Notes under the pieces: model-generated
What the model was told of the DNA's origin: nothing
The model's input: the letters and a program-made list of their open reading frames with translations, nothing else
Database searches by the model: none
Part shown: positions 11,320 to 23,779 of the stretch, one piece after another
Numbering within the stretch: position 1 is the stretch's first letter
How the letters are laid out: each line of letters starts with the position of its first letter
Origin: Macrotis lagotis
Lineage: Eukaryota > Chordata > Mammalia > Peramelemorphia > Peramelidae
Length of the DNA: 64,000 bases
Direction: 5' to 3'
Assembly: GCF_037893015.1 (NCBI RefSeq)
Contig: NC_133665.1
Coordinates: forward strand, 197,134,714-197,198,713
Position numbers and translations under genes: made by a program

Positions 11320-13555
11320 GTAGAACTGAGGAGTCTTGTCAACATCCTAGAGTGATCCATGGTGACCAAAGTCTCCATGCTCATCCCTGTGAACACTACC
11401 TAGCTGGCTCCCTCCTAAGTGACTAGTCAACAATCTAGAGCACAGGAGGAAGAAGATGAGATATTTATTGAAGGTACCAAATTTGACTTTCTGAAAATTA
11501 ATTAGCAAAGGGAGTTTCCAGTGGAATGACTAGCTCAGGGTTGGGTCATAGATGATCTGGATCACAGAATTTCTTACACTATTTCTCTCTCAAGTTAATG
11601 TGTTGTGACTGGGTTCAGACACAACCAGAGCAGCATCTGTAAGAGCAGGGTTTCATATCTTCTTTCATTTGGTGTTGGTGTCACAATCTGATGCCCAGTC
11701 CTCAGAGGAGGGGTTAGGTTAGCTCATAAGAAACTGTTAGGTGACCAAATCAAGTGAAGAAGTAAGACTTTTTTCCTAGTATAGAGAAACAGAACCATCC
11801 CTTCCTCCAGTCCACCTCTTTCTGCCAGATCCAGTGAAACGTTTTCTCATTTTTTCTTTCAGGAGGCTTCTATCCCTGGACCCACCTCTCAGGGTGCATG
11901 GTCAGGTTCAGGCAGCACTTGGATGGGACTGAGGTCAACCCTTCCTCAAAGGACACAGGAGGACAAATCAATTCCCATATGACATGAATGACAGATGCCT
12001 CAAGGCATCACTGGAGGTTCAGTTTGCCCTGACTTATCCAAGAGTAAAGAAAAACAATTCACTTCCAAGGGCATCATGACATTGAAGAGGAAGGTGATTT
12101 TCCCTTCAACAGGAGCAGGATGGTTGGTTATGAGGGACTGCCAATGAGACCCCAGTCCTGGGAGCAGGTAAAACACTAGGATTTAGGGAGTCTGCTTCTG
12201 GTAGTATGTGATGATGTGGAATGGGGGGGGGGCAGGCTGCACCTCCACCAGGCTGTCACAGGAAGGAAGCTCTGACTATTGTCTATTAACTTTGTGATAC
12301 AATGGTGTCTTCTAGAGACCCAGAAAGATACATAAAGTGGAGAAATTTAATCTTTTCTTCTTTCTGGCCTTGAAGTAGAAGGATGGTGCTCTGGGCTCTT
12401 GAGGGACAGAATGGGAGATATTCTCTTCTCCCCCTGCCCCGATTCCAGGCATCCCCTGGTAATTCAGCCTTCTGGACCTGTTTGTGTCTGGAATGGGATA
12501 TCATTCTGCTGCTATCTCCTTTCCTTTGGTTCAGGGCTTTGGTATACTGGGTAAGCAGAAGCCCAATGACTGAAGTAAAGGGCATAGGCTTGCTGGGGCC
12601 AGTCAAGCTGAGCTGAGTGTGGGACAATCAGTCCTGAAGAAGGACCTGACAGATGACCCTGTCTTACAAGGGAAGGAGGGACCCCCATTTGTCCCCGTTA
12701 TGTTGTATTTGGATATGAGCTCAGTAGGGGTGAAGCCTCTGTACTCACCACTTTGAGTGCACTCTCCCCTTCACTACTGAAGTAGTCAAGAGGAGATGTG
12801 TCCTTGGGAAATACACATTTCTTGTGATGTGTTTCCAGTTAATGACCTGTTGTAAAATCTAGTGGGTATTACCTGGCTAATTTGATAGTGGAGGGCTAGT
12901 CATTAGTATCATTGATATAGGGCGGGGGTATTTACAGGCATTGGTGATAGACAGAAACATTAGTCCTTACTGACAGTGAGGATCCTAGAGTATGTCCACA
13001 TTCGATCCTACCCCTTTCCTCATCTCCATGGAAACTGGGTCTTACCAAATGGCACGGTAGGGGAACATTCTCAATGCCTATGGGAAGAAGAGGGAAGGGG
13101 GGAACCGAGAGAGGCCAGGGAGGTGGGACTGTAGATACAGGATCCCATCACATTTCTACAAGTCCTCTTTGGCCTGTCGAACAGTATCAGTTTAATGGCT
13201 AATAGCACCACCTGGTGGCTAAATGTGCAATTCCAGACTAGTTCTACGACTGCGTTTATGTGCCCATGCATTCATTCATCTATTTAGATTTTATTTATCT
13301 ATTTAATAACAAATTATTATGAACTTAATGTGAAGCAGGATTTACCCAATACCAACACTGTCTTCCACTGCCATTGCCTTGATCCCTGATTGTCTTTGAG
13401 ACTCAACTGAATGACACTGTGGCTTGGGGGTGAATTCACCTCGTTTTCTTTTTTGTTTGTTTATTTTTTAGCACATATTAGTCATGTGATCATGATCATC
13501 ATCTGTAAAATAGGAATCTTAATAGTCTGACATAATCTATATGTAAAATCTTTGC
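11320..13555. other. Unassigned stretch of 2.2 kb
   Basis: No clear repeat or gene was recognised. Paired overlapping open frames at 12286-12627 (-) and 12383-12616 (+) and an open frame at 13071-13271 (-) have no recognisable domain. Short G runs occur near 12226 and 12921. This is one of the longer stretches here without a known repeat. Confidence 0.3.
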
Positions 13556-13571
13556 TAAACTTAATGTTCTT

Positions 13572-14062
13572 TTTTTAGAAATTATTTTATTTATTTTGAA
13601 TTTTACAATTTGCCCCAATCTCACTTCCCTCCCCCCACCCCCCACAGAAGGCATTTTTGTTAGTCTTTCCATTGTTTCCATGCTATACTTGATCTAAGTT
13701 GAATGTGATGAGAGAAAAATCATATCCTTAAAGGAAAAAAAATAAAGTGTAAGAGATAGTAAGATCACATAATTATAACTTTTTTTTCTTAAAGTTAATA
13801 ATAGTCTTTGAACTTTGTACAAGCTCCACAATTCTTCATCTGGGTGCAGATGGTATTCTCCATCAAAAATACCCTAAAATTGTCCCTGATGGCTGCACTG
13901 ATGGAATGAGCAAGTCCATCAAGGTTGGTCATCACTTCCATGTTGCTGTTAGGGTGTACAGTGTTTTTCTGGTTCTGCTCCTCTCACTCAGAATCAGTTC
14001 ATGCAAATCCTTCCAGGCTTCCCTGAATTCCCATCCCTCCTGGTTTCTAATAGAACAATAGT
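13572..14062 (-). mobile_element. 5'-truncated L1 with target-site duplication
   Basis: The last 0.49 kb of the marsupial L1, reversed, from the A-rich end past the G-rich 3' UTR ('CCTCCCCCCACCCCCCACAG') into the ORF2 C-terminus. A 16-bp target-site duplication TAAAC(T/C)TAATGTTCTT lies at 13556-13571 and 14063-14078 with one mismatch, so the insertion is recognisable but not very recent. Confidence 0.9.
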
Positions 14063-14549
14063 TAAACCTAATGTTCTTAAATAACTATTACCATTAATTC
14101 TATGTCTTTGCTTTCTCTTTGGGGGCCTTCACTTGTCTGATCACTTTTTCTCAGTTTCCTTTTTTTCTATCATTGTCATCCTCCTCAGGAAACAGGTCTA
14201 TTCTGCAAGATTCTGTGCCTCCATCCCCTTCCCAACCCTCTCCTCTCCTCTTTCTTCTGTCTTCTTTGCTTACTTCATCATCTCCTATGGATTCAATGAT
14301 CATCTTTGCCCAGATGATGCAACTTGATACAATGCTGTTTTGGAGGCCAGTGAGTCTTGCCTCTTCCACTTGCTACTTGTGTAATGTAACTGTGGATGTT
14401 GTGTGGCCTTATATCAATATTCTCATCTCTAAAATGGAGAAGGGTGGCCTCAGTGTCTTCTGTGGCATCATGCCTCCATGACTCCCAAATCCTTTGCCGA
14501 CCTCCCCTCCTGCACCTGACTTCTGATGTAATGCCCAAATGGATCATCC

Positions 14550-14900
14550 CTTAGACCTCTCAGCCTCCCTGTGGCCAGATTGGAACCCCTTCCATTCCCT
14601 CCTCCAACTTTTGCTCATCCAATCTTGCTTGTTTTCCTTTGGGGCATCACCATTCCTGCAGTCACGTGCATTTTCCATCTTGGGGTCATCCTTAACTCTG
14701 CTCTGACCACCTCCCTCCCTCCTTCCTCTACCCACAGTTATTCAGCTGTCATCTTATTGGTTCTTGCTTCCACAGCATCTCTCACATCCAGTTTCCTTTT
14801 GCTATTTTCCCAGTCTTTACCCTAGTTCAGACCCTCATCTTAAATCACCTGGAATATTGAAAGAGCCTCCTAATTGACCTCATTTCCTGCAGTTTGTCAT
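14550..14900 (+). mobile_element. L2 LINE fragment
   Basis: The pattern 'TTGGGGTCATCCTTAACTCT', 'CTGACCACCTCCCTCC' and 'GAGCCTCCTAATTGACCTC' is the L2 region just upstream of its 3' end. The open frames here (84 codons +, 63 codons -) follow the repeat. Confidence 0.65.
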
Positions 14901-16544
14901 TTCTTCAACAGGAGGATGACAGAATTTGGGTTTTGAGCAGTGCTTCCTCTTGTAGCAGAAAGGAGAAATTTGGAGCAAGGACAAACCAGATAAAGCAAAG
15001 TATGAGAAACATCTGAGAACCATGGACTGAAGACAGATGGGATAGGGAGTCCCCTTTCAGGCAACTCCCACATGTTTGCTTTCACCCCTTTCCTTTCCTC
15101 AGGATTAAAGCAGGTCTGGACTGATTGAAAAATCCTTCTACCCTGGCTGCCAGTTCCAAATAGATGACAGCTCATCAGTGCACATGGAGCTCCCTCTCCT
15201 GGCTAATCCTATTCCTGCAAAGACCAGGTGATGCTCTTCCCATTACAGAATCAGGAGGCTAGGAAGGAGTCTTTTAGGGGCAGAGGAGAGACCCAGAACC
15301 AGGTTGCTATGCTTGGCTTGTGCTTTTGATCTGAACTTGAGACCTGCCACACTAAAAACTCAGGGGAAACTTCCTGTCTTTTCTATAAACTGGCTTGGAA
15401 GGGTTATGAGACAGATTTGATGAGGCCAAAGGAGGCACAAGACTGAAGGGGACTTGGCAAGTCACTGTTCCTGATGAAAATGACTTCTCCAAGATGCTGC
15501 CATCTTAAGACCTTGGCTTTGAAAGTCTCTTCAGTCTCCATTTGACTCCCCCTCCATCCACACTCTCAGGATGGGACAGGGTCTCTGGGGCATTCCCCGA
15601 ATGAATCCTCTTTTCAGAGGGCACAGGAGGGCATGTACTTAGTTGTCTCCTGTGAGGACACAGGCATGATGGGCTACAATCTTCATGAACAGAGACGGCC
15701 CTTGAATTATCCTTAGCCTGGGTAAAGAATATACTCTCCTGGTAAGAGTGCAATCTCTACAGGGTCTGGGCATCATCATCCCCATCCTTGGACCACTGGG
15801 AATGGTTTCCTTCAAGGAACTCTTATCCTGAAGAGAGGGGACTGACATACAAAATAAAAGAACCTTATTCTAATTCCCTTTCCCTTGAATTATATTAGAG
15901 AAGTTCATATTTCTTTTTATTTTCATTTTCTCTTCTATTCACTTTAAACCCTGCCTTCTCTCTGCACTATTCCCACCTGCCCCTTCTTTTCTTCCCACAG
16001 TGAAACTCAAAGCAGCCTCATTTTCCACCGTTGTTGCAGCATCTTCCTCCCAGGGCTGCATAGTAAGGCTTTACAGAGCCTGAAACCTTTAGGAATGACT
16101 ATTGTTGGTGATCAGTGTTATTAGCTATCAATATGATTGTGTAGAGAGAGGGGATTATGTAAGTGTGAGAAAGAAGTGAAGAGGGTTCCTACACCTTTGC
16201 AAAGCCTGGGGAGCTCTCCATGGTCCTGAGACCTCCTGTGTAAAAGCCAGCTATTGACTTGCATACACCTGACCAATCCTGATCAAACATTTCTGGGATG
16301 ACAGGCCCTCAAGGAGCTTATAGTCTTCTGCGAGAAAATAGCAGAAAGCCAGGGCAGTGGAGGAAAAAATTGCTTTGAGGAGAAAAAGAACATAGGAGGA
16401 AAGGATGAGGTTTCAGGGATGCCTCAGGAATTCCAAGAAGAAAAGATGGCACAAAGGAGGTAACTGGGACACCTTCAGGAAGGGCAGGTAAGAGACAGAG
16501 TCTGAATTGTTGTAAAACACAGATAGGACCACTTCTAGTTTATT
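14901..16544. other. Unassigned stretch
   Basis: No gene was recognised. A short old-repeat signature ('GGCCCTCAAGGAGCTTATAG') is at about 16300-16325. Open frames at 14897-15175, 15505-15753 and 15639-15848 (all -) have no known motif. Confidence 0.3.
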
Positions 16545-16770
16545 TTAGAGGCTTCTTGAGGGATCCGTGACCCAGTCAGATCTGTATCTTAGGAAAATCA
16601 ATTTGGCAGCTGGGTGGGGCAGGGTGTGTGGTGGTGTGTGAGTATGGTGGTTTGGATTCTGACTCACCTGACACTCAGGTGGGATTTTCCATGCCTCCAG
16701 AGAATCCAGTCTCATCTCCAGATGCACCTGCTGACCTCCCTCTCAAGAATCAAGACTTGCACATCTTTAT
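16545..16770 (-). mobile_element. L2 LINE fragment, antisense
   Basis: 'CAGTCAGATCTGTATCTTAG' followed by 'GAAAATCAATTTGGCAGCTG' is the reverse complement of the L2 'cagctgccagagtgatctttct' region. Short and diverged. Confidence 0.6.
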
Positions 16771-17060
16771 GGAGCAGGTCAAATAACTTTCTTGCTCTGC
16801 AGAGTAGAGTACAGCTTGATTATTGCTTCTGGAGCCCAGGAGCCTTTAGATGAAAGGCACCCCCTTGTGCCTTTGTACCAACAGTGTAGCTCCCAAAAGT
16901 GCTACGTGGACTTGAGCCCAAGCATTCACTGTCTACAGGGAACAGGGTTGGAAGACTGAGATGAATCTGGCTGCCCCAATTCCTTCTCTATGAATTTTAG
17001 GGCTCTGTAACAAAGATTAAGCTGCTATCAATCATTAGATTTGGCAGATGAAATGACCAT

Positions 17061-17220
17061 GACTTGTGTTTTTTTTAGGTTTTTGCAAGGCAAATGGGGT
17101 TCAGTGGCTTGCCCAAGGCCACACAGCTAGGCAATTACTAAGTGTCTGAGACAGGATTTGAACCCAGGTACTCCTGATTCCAGGACCAGTGCTTTATCCA
17201 CTGTGCCACCTAGCCACCCC
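17061..17220 (-). repeat. WSINE/MAR-type tRNA SINE
   Basis: Reverse copy from T-run and 'AGGTTTTTGCAAGGCAAATG' to 'GCCACCTAGCCACCCC'. A probable imperfect target-site duplication, TGAAATGAC(C/T)ATG, is seen at about 17049-17061 and 17221-17233. Confidence 0.92.
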
Positions 17221-17233
17221 TGAAATGACTATG

Positions 17234-17635
17234 GAAGAAAGATTTTTAGCTTGAATTGTAACCCTGTGGAAGTGGCTTACCACTCCTCCCCACCCCCGAT
17301 GTTCGTGGACTGCTTGTTTGTTCCTATATTCCCTTGAGAACAGTAGGATGATGGTTAGGACAGGATGTCCCTGAGTCAGGATGCAGTGGTGCATACTGTT
17401 CATGTAATTTGTCTCCTGTCAGCTAGGAGTCATTTAAATCAGAGCACTCAGTTGTCTTCCTTTCTCTCTGGAGCCTTCTGAGCACACAGCATCCCTGCTT
17501 CTGGCCAGATCTCTGAAAACTCCCCCCTGCTTCTCATATTCTTTTTATACAAATTCATGGAGTGGGCTGTAGTCAACCCTTTCTCATCTAGGAAGAGCCA
17601 ACTCTTCCTCTCTTGATGAACATCTCTCCCTTTCA
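17234..17635. other. Unassigned stretch
   Basis: No gene or repeat was recognised. The 74-codon open frame on the - strand (17448-17672) has no known motif. Confidence 0.3.
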
Positions 17636-17639
17636 TACC

Positions 17640-17900
17640 TGCAACTCCATGTTCTTTGCATAACCACGCCAACCTACTCCAGGTTTTTCACAGTATTTCC
17701 CCATGCCTACATGGCTTTCCCTAGCCCCCTCAATCCTCCCTACTTAGGATGTCAAAACTCAGCTGAAGCATTGACCCCAGATTTCCAGGCCCCTCTTCTG
17801 GTCAGTGTTGGCATCCTACTTCTTCAGAGTGTCTTACATCTCCCTTTCTGTGCATATGACGTAACCCCTATTAGGCTCTAAGTTTTATTCAGGTGTCAAA
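17640..17900 (+). mobile_element. L2 LINE 3' fragment
   Basis: 'ATGCCTACATGGCTTTCCCT', 'GTCAAAACTCAGCTGAAGC' and 'AGTGTCTTACATCTCCC' follow the order of the L2 3' region. Confidence 0.6.
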
Positions 17901-18559
17901 TGTCCCAAATTCAATCTCTCACCCTCTTTGTCCTTTAATGTCATCTTGATACTTTGGCTACATGCATCACACCAAGGATCAGATATTTTCTCCTTAATAT
18001 CAGGGTTTTAGTGAAAGGGAAAGAAATGAAGACAGATCTGTCTTTGGGGGAAACATCGACAATCTGATAGCCAGTGATCTCTTCTCATTCTTTTTATCGC
18101 AGCACAGTGTTTTCCAGTTACTCTAAATCCACCCATTCACTATCCAAGGAGACTCCCTTACTCCTCTGGGGGGGGGGATTTTTCAGAGTGCCCCTGTTCC
18201 TGTTTTCTCCTCCTTACATCACAATCAGGATAACTCTTTAGAAAAGCACTTTAGGAAAAAAAGATTACCCCACAAAGCAAAGGAGATTGAGCAACTCGAA
18301 GAAGGAAGGGAAGTTGGAGGGATGTAGTACACTGCAAGGATAGAGAAGGAGAAGGGGTGGGCTAGAATGAGAGAGTAAGAAGGGATGTTCATCATGAAGG
18401 AAGCATATATAATATTTCACAGAAATTTGATGGATGCAGCCAAATTGGCATCTCAGAGGTCTCAGGTGATTCTGGGAAATACTAGTCTTTGTGTGAATCT
18501 CTGAGAATCAACCAAATACAAGACTGTGAGAAGCCAGATTCCATACTTGTAGAACTCTG

Positions 18560-18910
18560 GATTCCATACTTCAAACCTTTCCCCTCTCTCTCCAACCTCA
18601 GCACATCTGACCAATCATCTTCCCTAAGCCCGGATCTGACCACACCACTCTCCAGTGGTTTCTTCCTGCTTCTGCCTTCCCTTATGGTTATTTCACTCGT
18701 GGCTCCTCTTCATCCATATTCCGACAATGCCATCTGTTAAGTGGTCTCTGACCTGCACATTCGAGCTAGGACACCATCCCTTGTCCCCACAGTTATTGAG
18801 CTCTTAGCCTTCTTAATGACCTCTTATTCATTCCCCAAACAACTTTTATTCACCTAGTGGAATGCCAGTTTCCTGAGGGCAAGGTTTCCAGTTTGAATAC
18901 TTGGCACTTT
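18560..18910 (+). mobile_element. L2 LINE 3' fragment
   Basis: 'GGATCTGACCACACCACTCT' and 'CAGTTTCCTGAGGGCAAGGT' match the L2 3' order (the 'aaatctgatcatgtcactc' and 'gagggcagggact' blocks). Confidence 0.65.
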
Positions 18911-20344
18911 AATCACAGTAAGATCTTAAAAAGAATTCAAACTAATTGAATTACCTGATGACTTATAATTGTGATTATAATTGCGATTATTCACAGGTCT
19001 CTCATTAACTTCATGGTCTATAACACTACTGCAAGAAGCAGCAGGAAAACTGGCCTCTCACCTGAATCCGTGATTTCCTTTAAGTATTCCTGATACAGTG
19101 AGGCTTTCTTGAATACTTATAGTGATGACCTCTCTGCTTCACAAGGGAGGACTTCCTATTTCTGCTCCTGACCTCATTATTAGCAGATCCCTTTTCATAC
19201 TGAGCTGAAATCTGCCCTCCTGTATCTTCAGTCCTTAACCTAATGCTTCCTCTTAGAGCTACAAAGGGTAAATTCATTTTTTACCCAGTGAAAATTCTGA
19301 TATTTGGAGATAGTTGAAATTGACTGGGGCAGATGTCTTGGACTGATTAGAAGGGGCTAGTGTCTCCCTCTTTCTGGCCATAACTTCTTGCTCTTTCCTT
19401 CAGGCATGACTTTTTTTTTCCTAGTAAAATTCCTCAAGGGAAAGCCTTTCAAACTCAGTTTGGGAAGACAATGGGAAAAGTGGCCTGGAGGCTCCCCCTT
19501 CACTCACAGTTTCCTACCGTCCAATAGCTCTCTATAGGCCTAGGAATGAGTCCCTCTCCAGCCTGAAATATTATAAAAATATGAACTGACAGTTTTGTCG
19601 TGTTCAGTTCTGGGCCCCCACATTGATGAAGGTATGAGAAATTATAAGACTTATAAAAATCACTGCTTTTCCCTGTTTGTCTTTTCCTTAGGTAAATTAC
19701 CACCACTAGCCTCTGCTTTGCCACCACTTGTCCAAGGATTCATATCCACAGAAACACACAATACTCACTTTATCATAGAAAAAGTATTTTTGACCAAAAG
19801 TTTGTACTTGTGTTACTAACCCTAACCCTAACCCTCACAAATAAAACATCTGGAGTGCGGCAGGCATAATTGGGCAACAATTGGCAGGAAGAATGTAGCA
19901 GGTCTGTAGTGGCCTGCAAGCTTAGTAAGTATGATCAGTGGAAAATCTTAACTGGACGAACTAAAGACACCTTTGGTTGCCTTGAGAGGCCCAATTCCCA
20001 ATCTATGGGAGAGCATGGTCTGTCTGAGCACTACCATAGTCTGAGACCTGATGACTGGGGTTCTTATAGAGCTATGAGTTTTCCTTTCTTCATCCTTGGC
20101 TCTTTCTTCTCTTGGCTCTTAGCTGGTCCAGATTCTGAATCAAGAGTGTCAATTAGATTGGAATTGATGGGAGGGAAGAGAGTAAAGAGGTATTATGCTA
20201 CCCTCTGGTTATAGGAATGAGGGTTTAGCTCCCCAAAGTGTTTCCAATGCTCAAACTCTTTCCTACCAAATCTACCAAAATTGGATATACTTAGGTCCAG
20301 AAGGGTTCCTGATTCAACCAGTTCTCTCTTATTTTTCTGATGGG
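18911..20344. other. Unassigned stretch with small repeat pieces
   Basis: A CR1/L3-like phrase 'GTTCAGTTCTGGGCCCCCAC' occurs at 19603-19622 and a telomere-like tract at 19817-19835. The 114-codon open frame at 19870-20214 (+) has no recognisable motif. No gene is supported. Confidence 0.3.
19817..19835 (-). repeat. Short interstitial telomere-like tract
   Basis: Three tandem units of the vertebrate telomere repeat (C-rich strand on +), TAACCCTAACCCTAACCCT, end in 'CACAAATAAAAC'. Confidence 0.85.
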
Positions 20345-20540
20345 GAATGGAAAACATTTATAAAGGGCCTCATGTTACAGGCACTGTGTTAAGTTCTTCC
20401 TCAGAGTAGGTGCTGCTATTACCCCCATTTTACAGAGGCAAGTAGAGGTGAAGTGACTTGCCCAGAGTTATAGTGTTGGAGGTCTTCCTGATGCCAAGGC
20501 CAGAGCTCTATGCATTGCAGCCCTTTAGCTGATTTCATAC
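20345..20540 (-). repeat. MIR-type SINE, antisense
   Basis: 'ATTACCCCCATTTTACAGAG', 'GTGAAGTGACTTGCCCAGAG' and 'CAAGGCCAGAGCTCTATGCA' are the reverse MIR core and tRNA-like head. It is preceded by the MIR 3' part ('CATGTTACAGGCACTGTGTT'). Confidence 0.75.
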
Positions 20541-20739
20541 TATGGCTAAGAACACTTCACTCCTCAAATTTATATTTTTGATTGATTGGTTCAATAGAAG
20601 TGTCTGGGAATCTAGATATCTAGGACTTGTAATTGTGTGTCATTCTTCTCATCTGATCAAGGTGATGGGAAAGAAAGAAATTTGGTGGTGACATGATTTG
20701 GGACTGGGGGAATGAAATGACATTCAGTCCTTAGGGAAG

Positions 20740-21180
20740 ATTGGGACAATCTGGAAGGTGTCTAGAAAAAAGGAATCAGTTGGTGACTGTCCTCAAGTCC
20801 AAGAAATATAAGGATGTGTGAAAGAAACAGGGAAGTTTAGTCATAAGAAAAGACCTTGTGAAGACATGTTAGTGTTTCCAAGTATTTAAAGAATTGCCAC
20901 AAAGACAAAGGAGGTTAATTAAGCTTGTGCTTTGTGGCCACAGAGAATTGAATTAGGAACTTTGGAGTGGCAATTGTTAGAGAAGTAGAATTGAATTTAA
21001 AAACAATCCTAAAGTGGATTGTTCCAAAGTGGAATAGGTTGACTGCTTGAGGAAGCCGCAGCTCCTTGGAGTCTTTCAGAGAACACAAATAGATGCCCAT
21101 TTGTCTGGCATATTGTAGAGGATTCCTGGACTCCAATATCTCTGACTACTCTGAGATGCTGTGGTTCTGGGATGCTTTAG
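20740..21180 (+). mobile_element. CR1/L3 LINE 3' end
   Basis: 'TGTTCCAAAGTGGAATAGGT', 'GTTGACTGCTTGAGG' and the end 'GAGATGCTGTGGTTCTGG' reproduce the order of the CR1/L3 3' region ('ccaaagtggaatgggctgcctc ... gattctgtgattctg'). Old and frame-less. Confidence 0.7.
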
Positions 21181-22110
21181 CATCCTAAGTTTTACTGAAG
21201 AAGTCCAGATCTTTTATCTATGTTCTGTGGCAGTACACTCTATTTGTTTTAAGTGTTTCATTAGGAATATATATCCTTGAATATAAGTCCAAATAACCTA
21301 AATTTCTTAGTTCTTTGCATGCAAATTAATCAGTTTCAACACCTAAAGTAACCCAACTTTTCCAGAGATTTTCCTTCTGATTCACCATCAGAATTTGCTG
21401 TCATGTTCATTTTTATAGGCTCCCAATTTGAGTGTTCTTTCAGTAGTTTTTTAGCACAATCAACAATTTCATATAAAGAGGTATTTCAGGGCACAAACCA
21501 GAAGGTTTCCAAATGGAAAAGGGGATCCCCAAAACACAAAAGGAATTAAAAACCTCATTAGGAAACCCTATACTTTTCTACTATTCCTGGAAAGAACCTC
21601 TTCCACATTTTTCTGGATGATACTTGGACTCTCTCCTGGCCCAATCATCAGAGAGATTCCCTTCCCTGTCTGCTTCTCTGGCAGGGTCATGGAATATCTT
21701 CAAGCCATAAGATATTGTCCTGGTGGCATTGCACTCCAGCAGATTATACAGCTTTAATGCATGAGGAGAAAGAGTGATTCCAACATTTCTATTCTTTCCA
21801 TGTCTTCTTTTCATGGTCAAAGAACTGAAGGATACTGCTGTCCTGTTCTACAGTTCTGAAAGTCAACATAGATCTACTAATTGCTGAGTCAAAGGGTCTT
21901 TTCTCAGGTCTTTCCTTCTCAACATTTTCTTGAAACTCTTTTTTGTCACAGTTAAATGACAATGATCTAATAGGTTTCTATGTTTTCAGATTCTCTATCC
22001 TTCGGTGCCTTCTAACTAGAACCTCTCAGATTAGTTGCCCTAATTATAAGGGGATCAGGGCTCCTATTCCCTCTCTTATCCCTTTGATTTCCATTTAAAT
22101 ATTATATACC
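21181..22110. other. Unassigned stretch
   Basis: AT-rich sequence with no recognised gene or repeat. The 79-codon open frame at 21581-21820 (-) has no motif. Confidence 0.3.
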
Positions 22111-22111
22111 A

Positions 22112-22244
22112 TGAGGCAGCTAGGTAGCACATTGAATAGAGTACTGGCCCTGGAGTCAGGAGAACCTGAGTTCAAATCCAGCCTCAGACACTTAATTACC
22201 TAGCTTGGGCAAGTCACCATTGCCTTGCACCGCCCCCCCCCCCC
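22112..22244 (+). repeat. WSINE/MAR-type SINE with a C-run tail
   Basis: Sense copy from 'GAGGCAGCTAGGTAGCACAT' through 'GTTCAAATCCAGCCTCAG'. The middle is shortened, and the expected A-rich tail after 'CCATTGCCTTGCA' is replaced by a run of 12 C (22233-22244). Confidence 0.85.
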
Positions 22245-22334
22245 AATATTATTTCCCACGTTAACCTTCTGAAGGCCAGGAGCTGCCTCACTTTTATATT
22301 TGTAGTCTTGGAATTTGGCACACAATGTTTAAGA

Positions 22335-22760
22335 AATGCTTTTTGTATATTTATAGCAGTTTTTTGTGGTGGCTAAGAATTGAACATCAAAGGAGCACCC
22401 ATCAATTGGGGCGTAACTAAACAAGCTTTGGCACATGCTTTAATAGAATATTGTTGAACTATAAGAAATGACAAGTAGCCAACAAGATTTACACGATCTT
22501 ATGCTTAAGGAAGTGAACAGAACCAGGAGAATGTTGTACACAGTAACAGAAATATTGTTCGATGAAGAACTGTGAATGACTGCTATTCTCAGCTATACAG
22601 TGGTGCAAGGCAATTCAAAAGGATGAAGCATATTATCCATCTCCAGAGAAGTAACTGATTTGACTGAATATAAACTGAAGCTTTCTATTTTTCACTTTCA
22701 TTTTTTTTCTTTTATTTGAATTTTCTTGTACAAAATGACATATGTAGATGTTTTCATAAT

Positions 22761-22829
<69 letters not shown>

Positions 22830-22945
22830 TATATCTGCTTGTTTACTGTCTTAGAATGGGGAGAAGAGGGAGAGAGAGAATTTAGACAAAATTTTAAAAT
22901 TTAAATAAAACTTTAAATAAAAATGTTTCTAAAAATGAGAAAAAA
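22335..22945 (+). mobile_element. L1 3' end (older subfamily)
   Basis: ORF2 C-terminal nucleotide order is kept ('GCACCCATCAATTGGGGCGT', 'GAACAGAACCAGGAGAATGT', 'GAACTGTGAATGAC'), followed by a 3' UTR with 'TTTCTTGTACAAAATGAC' and a degraded A-rich end. A long (TA)n run lies in the 3' UTR. The subfamily differs from the 43-kb L1 and resembles the pieces at 60.2 and 61.4 kb. Confidence 0.75.
22764..22828. repeat. (TA)n microsatellite
   Basis: About 65 bases of nearly uninterrupted AT/TA repeat inside an L1 3' UTR. Confidence 0.97.
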
Positions 22946-22984
22946 AGAAATACTTTTTATTCCTCTATTCAGTAGAGGAAGTGG

Positions 22985-23470
22985 AAAGAGGAGAGGGTTT
23001 TGAGGAAAATATCATTTTGATCATGTTGAGTTTGAGATGCCATTCTATGAAGCATTCAGACCAATTAATGACAAAGGACTGGAGACCTGGGCATCATCTA
23101 CAAAGAGATGGAAACTGACTCACCAATGGATATAGAAGTAAGGAAAGAGAGATAGAGCCTGTGGTGACACTCCTGATTAGATGGTGTGATATAAGTCATC
23201 AAAGAAATTGAAGATAGGGCAGACTAGAAGGAGAACTCAGTGAGAGGGAGTGTCCCCAAACCATTGACTGAATGCAAGACAAAGATTTTAATGGCCAAAA
23301 ATATTCATAGCATTTGGGCTTAACAAAGAGATGGCTATAAACTATGTCCAGCAATTAGGACAGGGTTGCTGAGAGCAGAGGAATTAGTGTAGTCAACAGG
23401 GTCAAATCCTAAAGTCAAGAAAATTGAGGAGAGAGACAAGAGATTACTTAAATTCCTCTGAGTGACTGTT
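22985..23470. repeat. Old interspersed repeat, family unresolved
   Basis: 'GATCATGTTGAGTTTGAGAT' and 'GTCAACAGGGTCAAATCC' followed by 'AAGTCAAGAAAATTGAGGA' look like known ancient mammalian repeat phrases, but I cannot name the family. The stretch contains the first copy of a duplicated 105-bp unit (23271-23375). Confidence 0.4.
23271..23375 (+). repeat. Direct repeat, copy 1
   Basis: This starts 'AATGCAAGACAAAGATTTTA' and ends near 'GGACAGGGTTGCTGAGAG'. Copy 2 at 24707-24815 is highly similar and has a small insertion (AAAGC) in the middle. Confidence 0.85.
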
Positions 23471-23779
23471 ACATTACCAAATTAACAAAAGTGGGAAGAG
23501 ATGGGAAAATCAGCACTAAAGGTTGGTGGAATACATGCTAATTAGGCATGCTAAGTCATTGCTGTTAGAGTTGTGAATTGAGGTGACCATTTGGGAAAAA
23601 CAATTAGAAATTCATTTTTATGGGCTCCTAATTTGTGTGATTAACAAGGAATGCTAATCAACTTTCCATAGCCTTTGTCCTAATGATCTAATTATGGGCT
23701 TATATTCCAAGGATATAAATGTCTAAAAGTTAAATATATTCTCTCCTCCCCCCATCTCTCACCCATTTGATTCTTTTTT

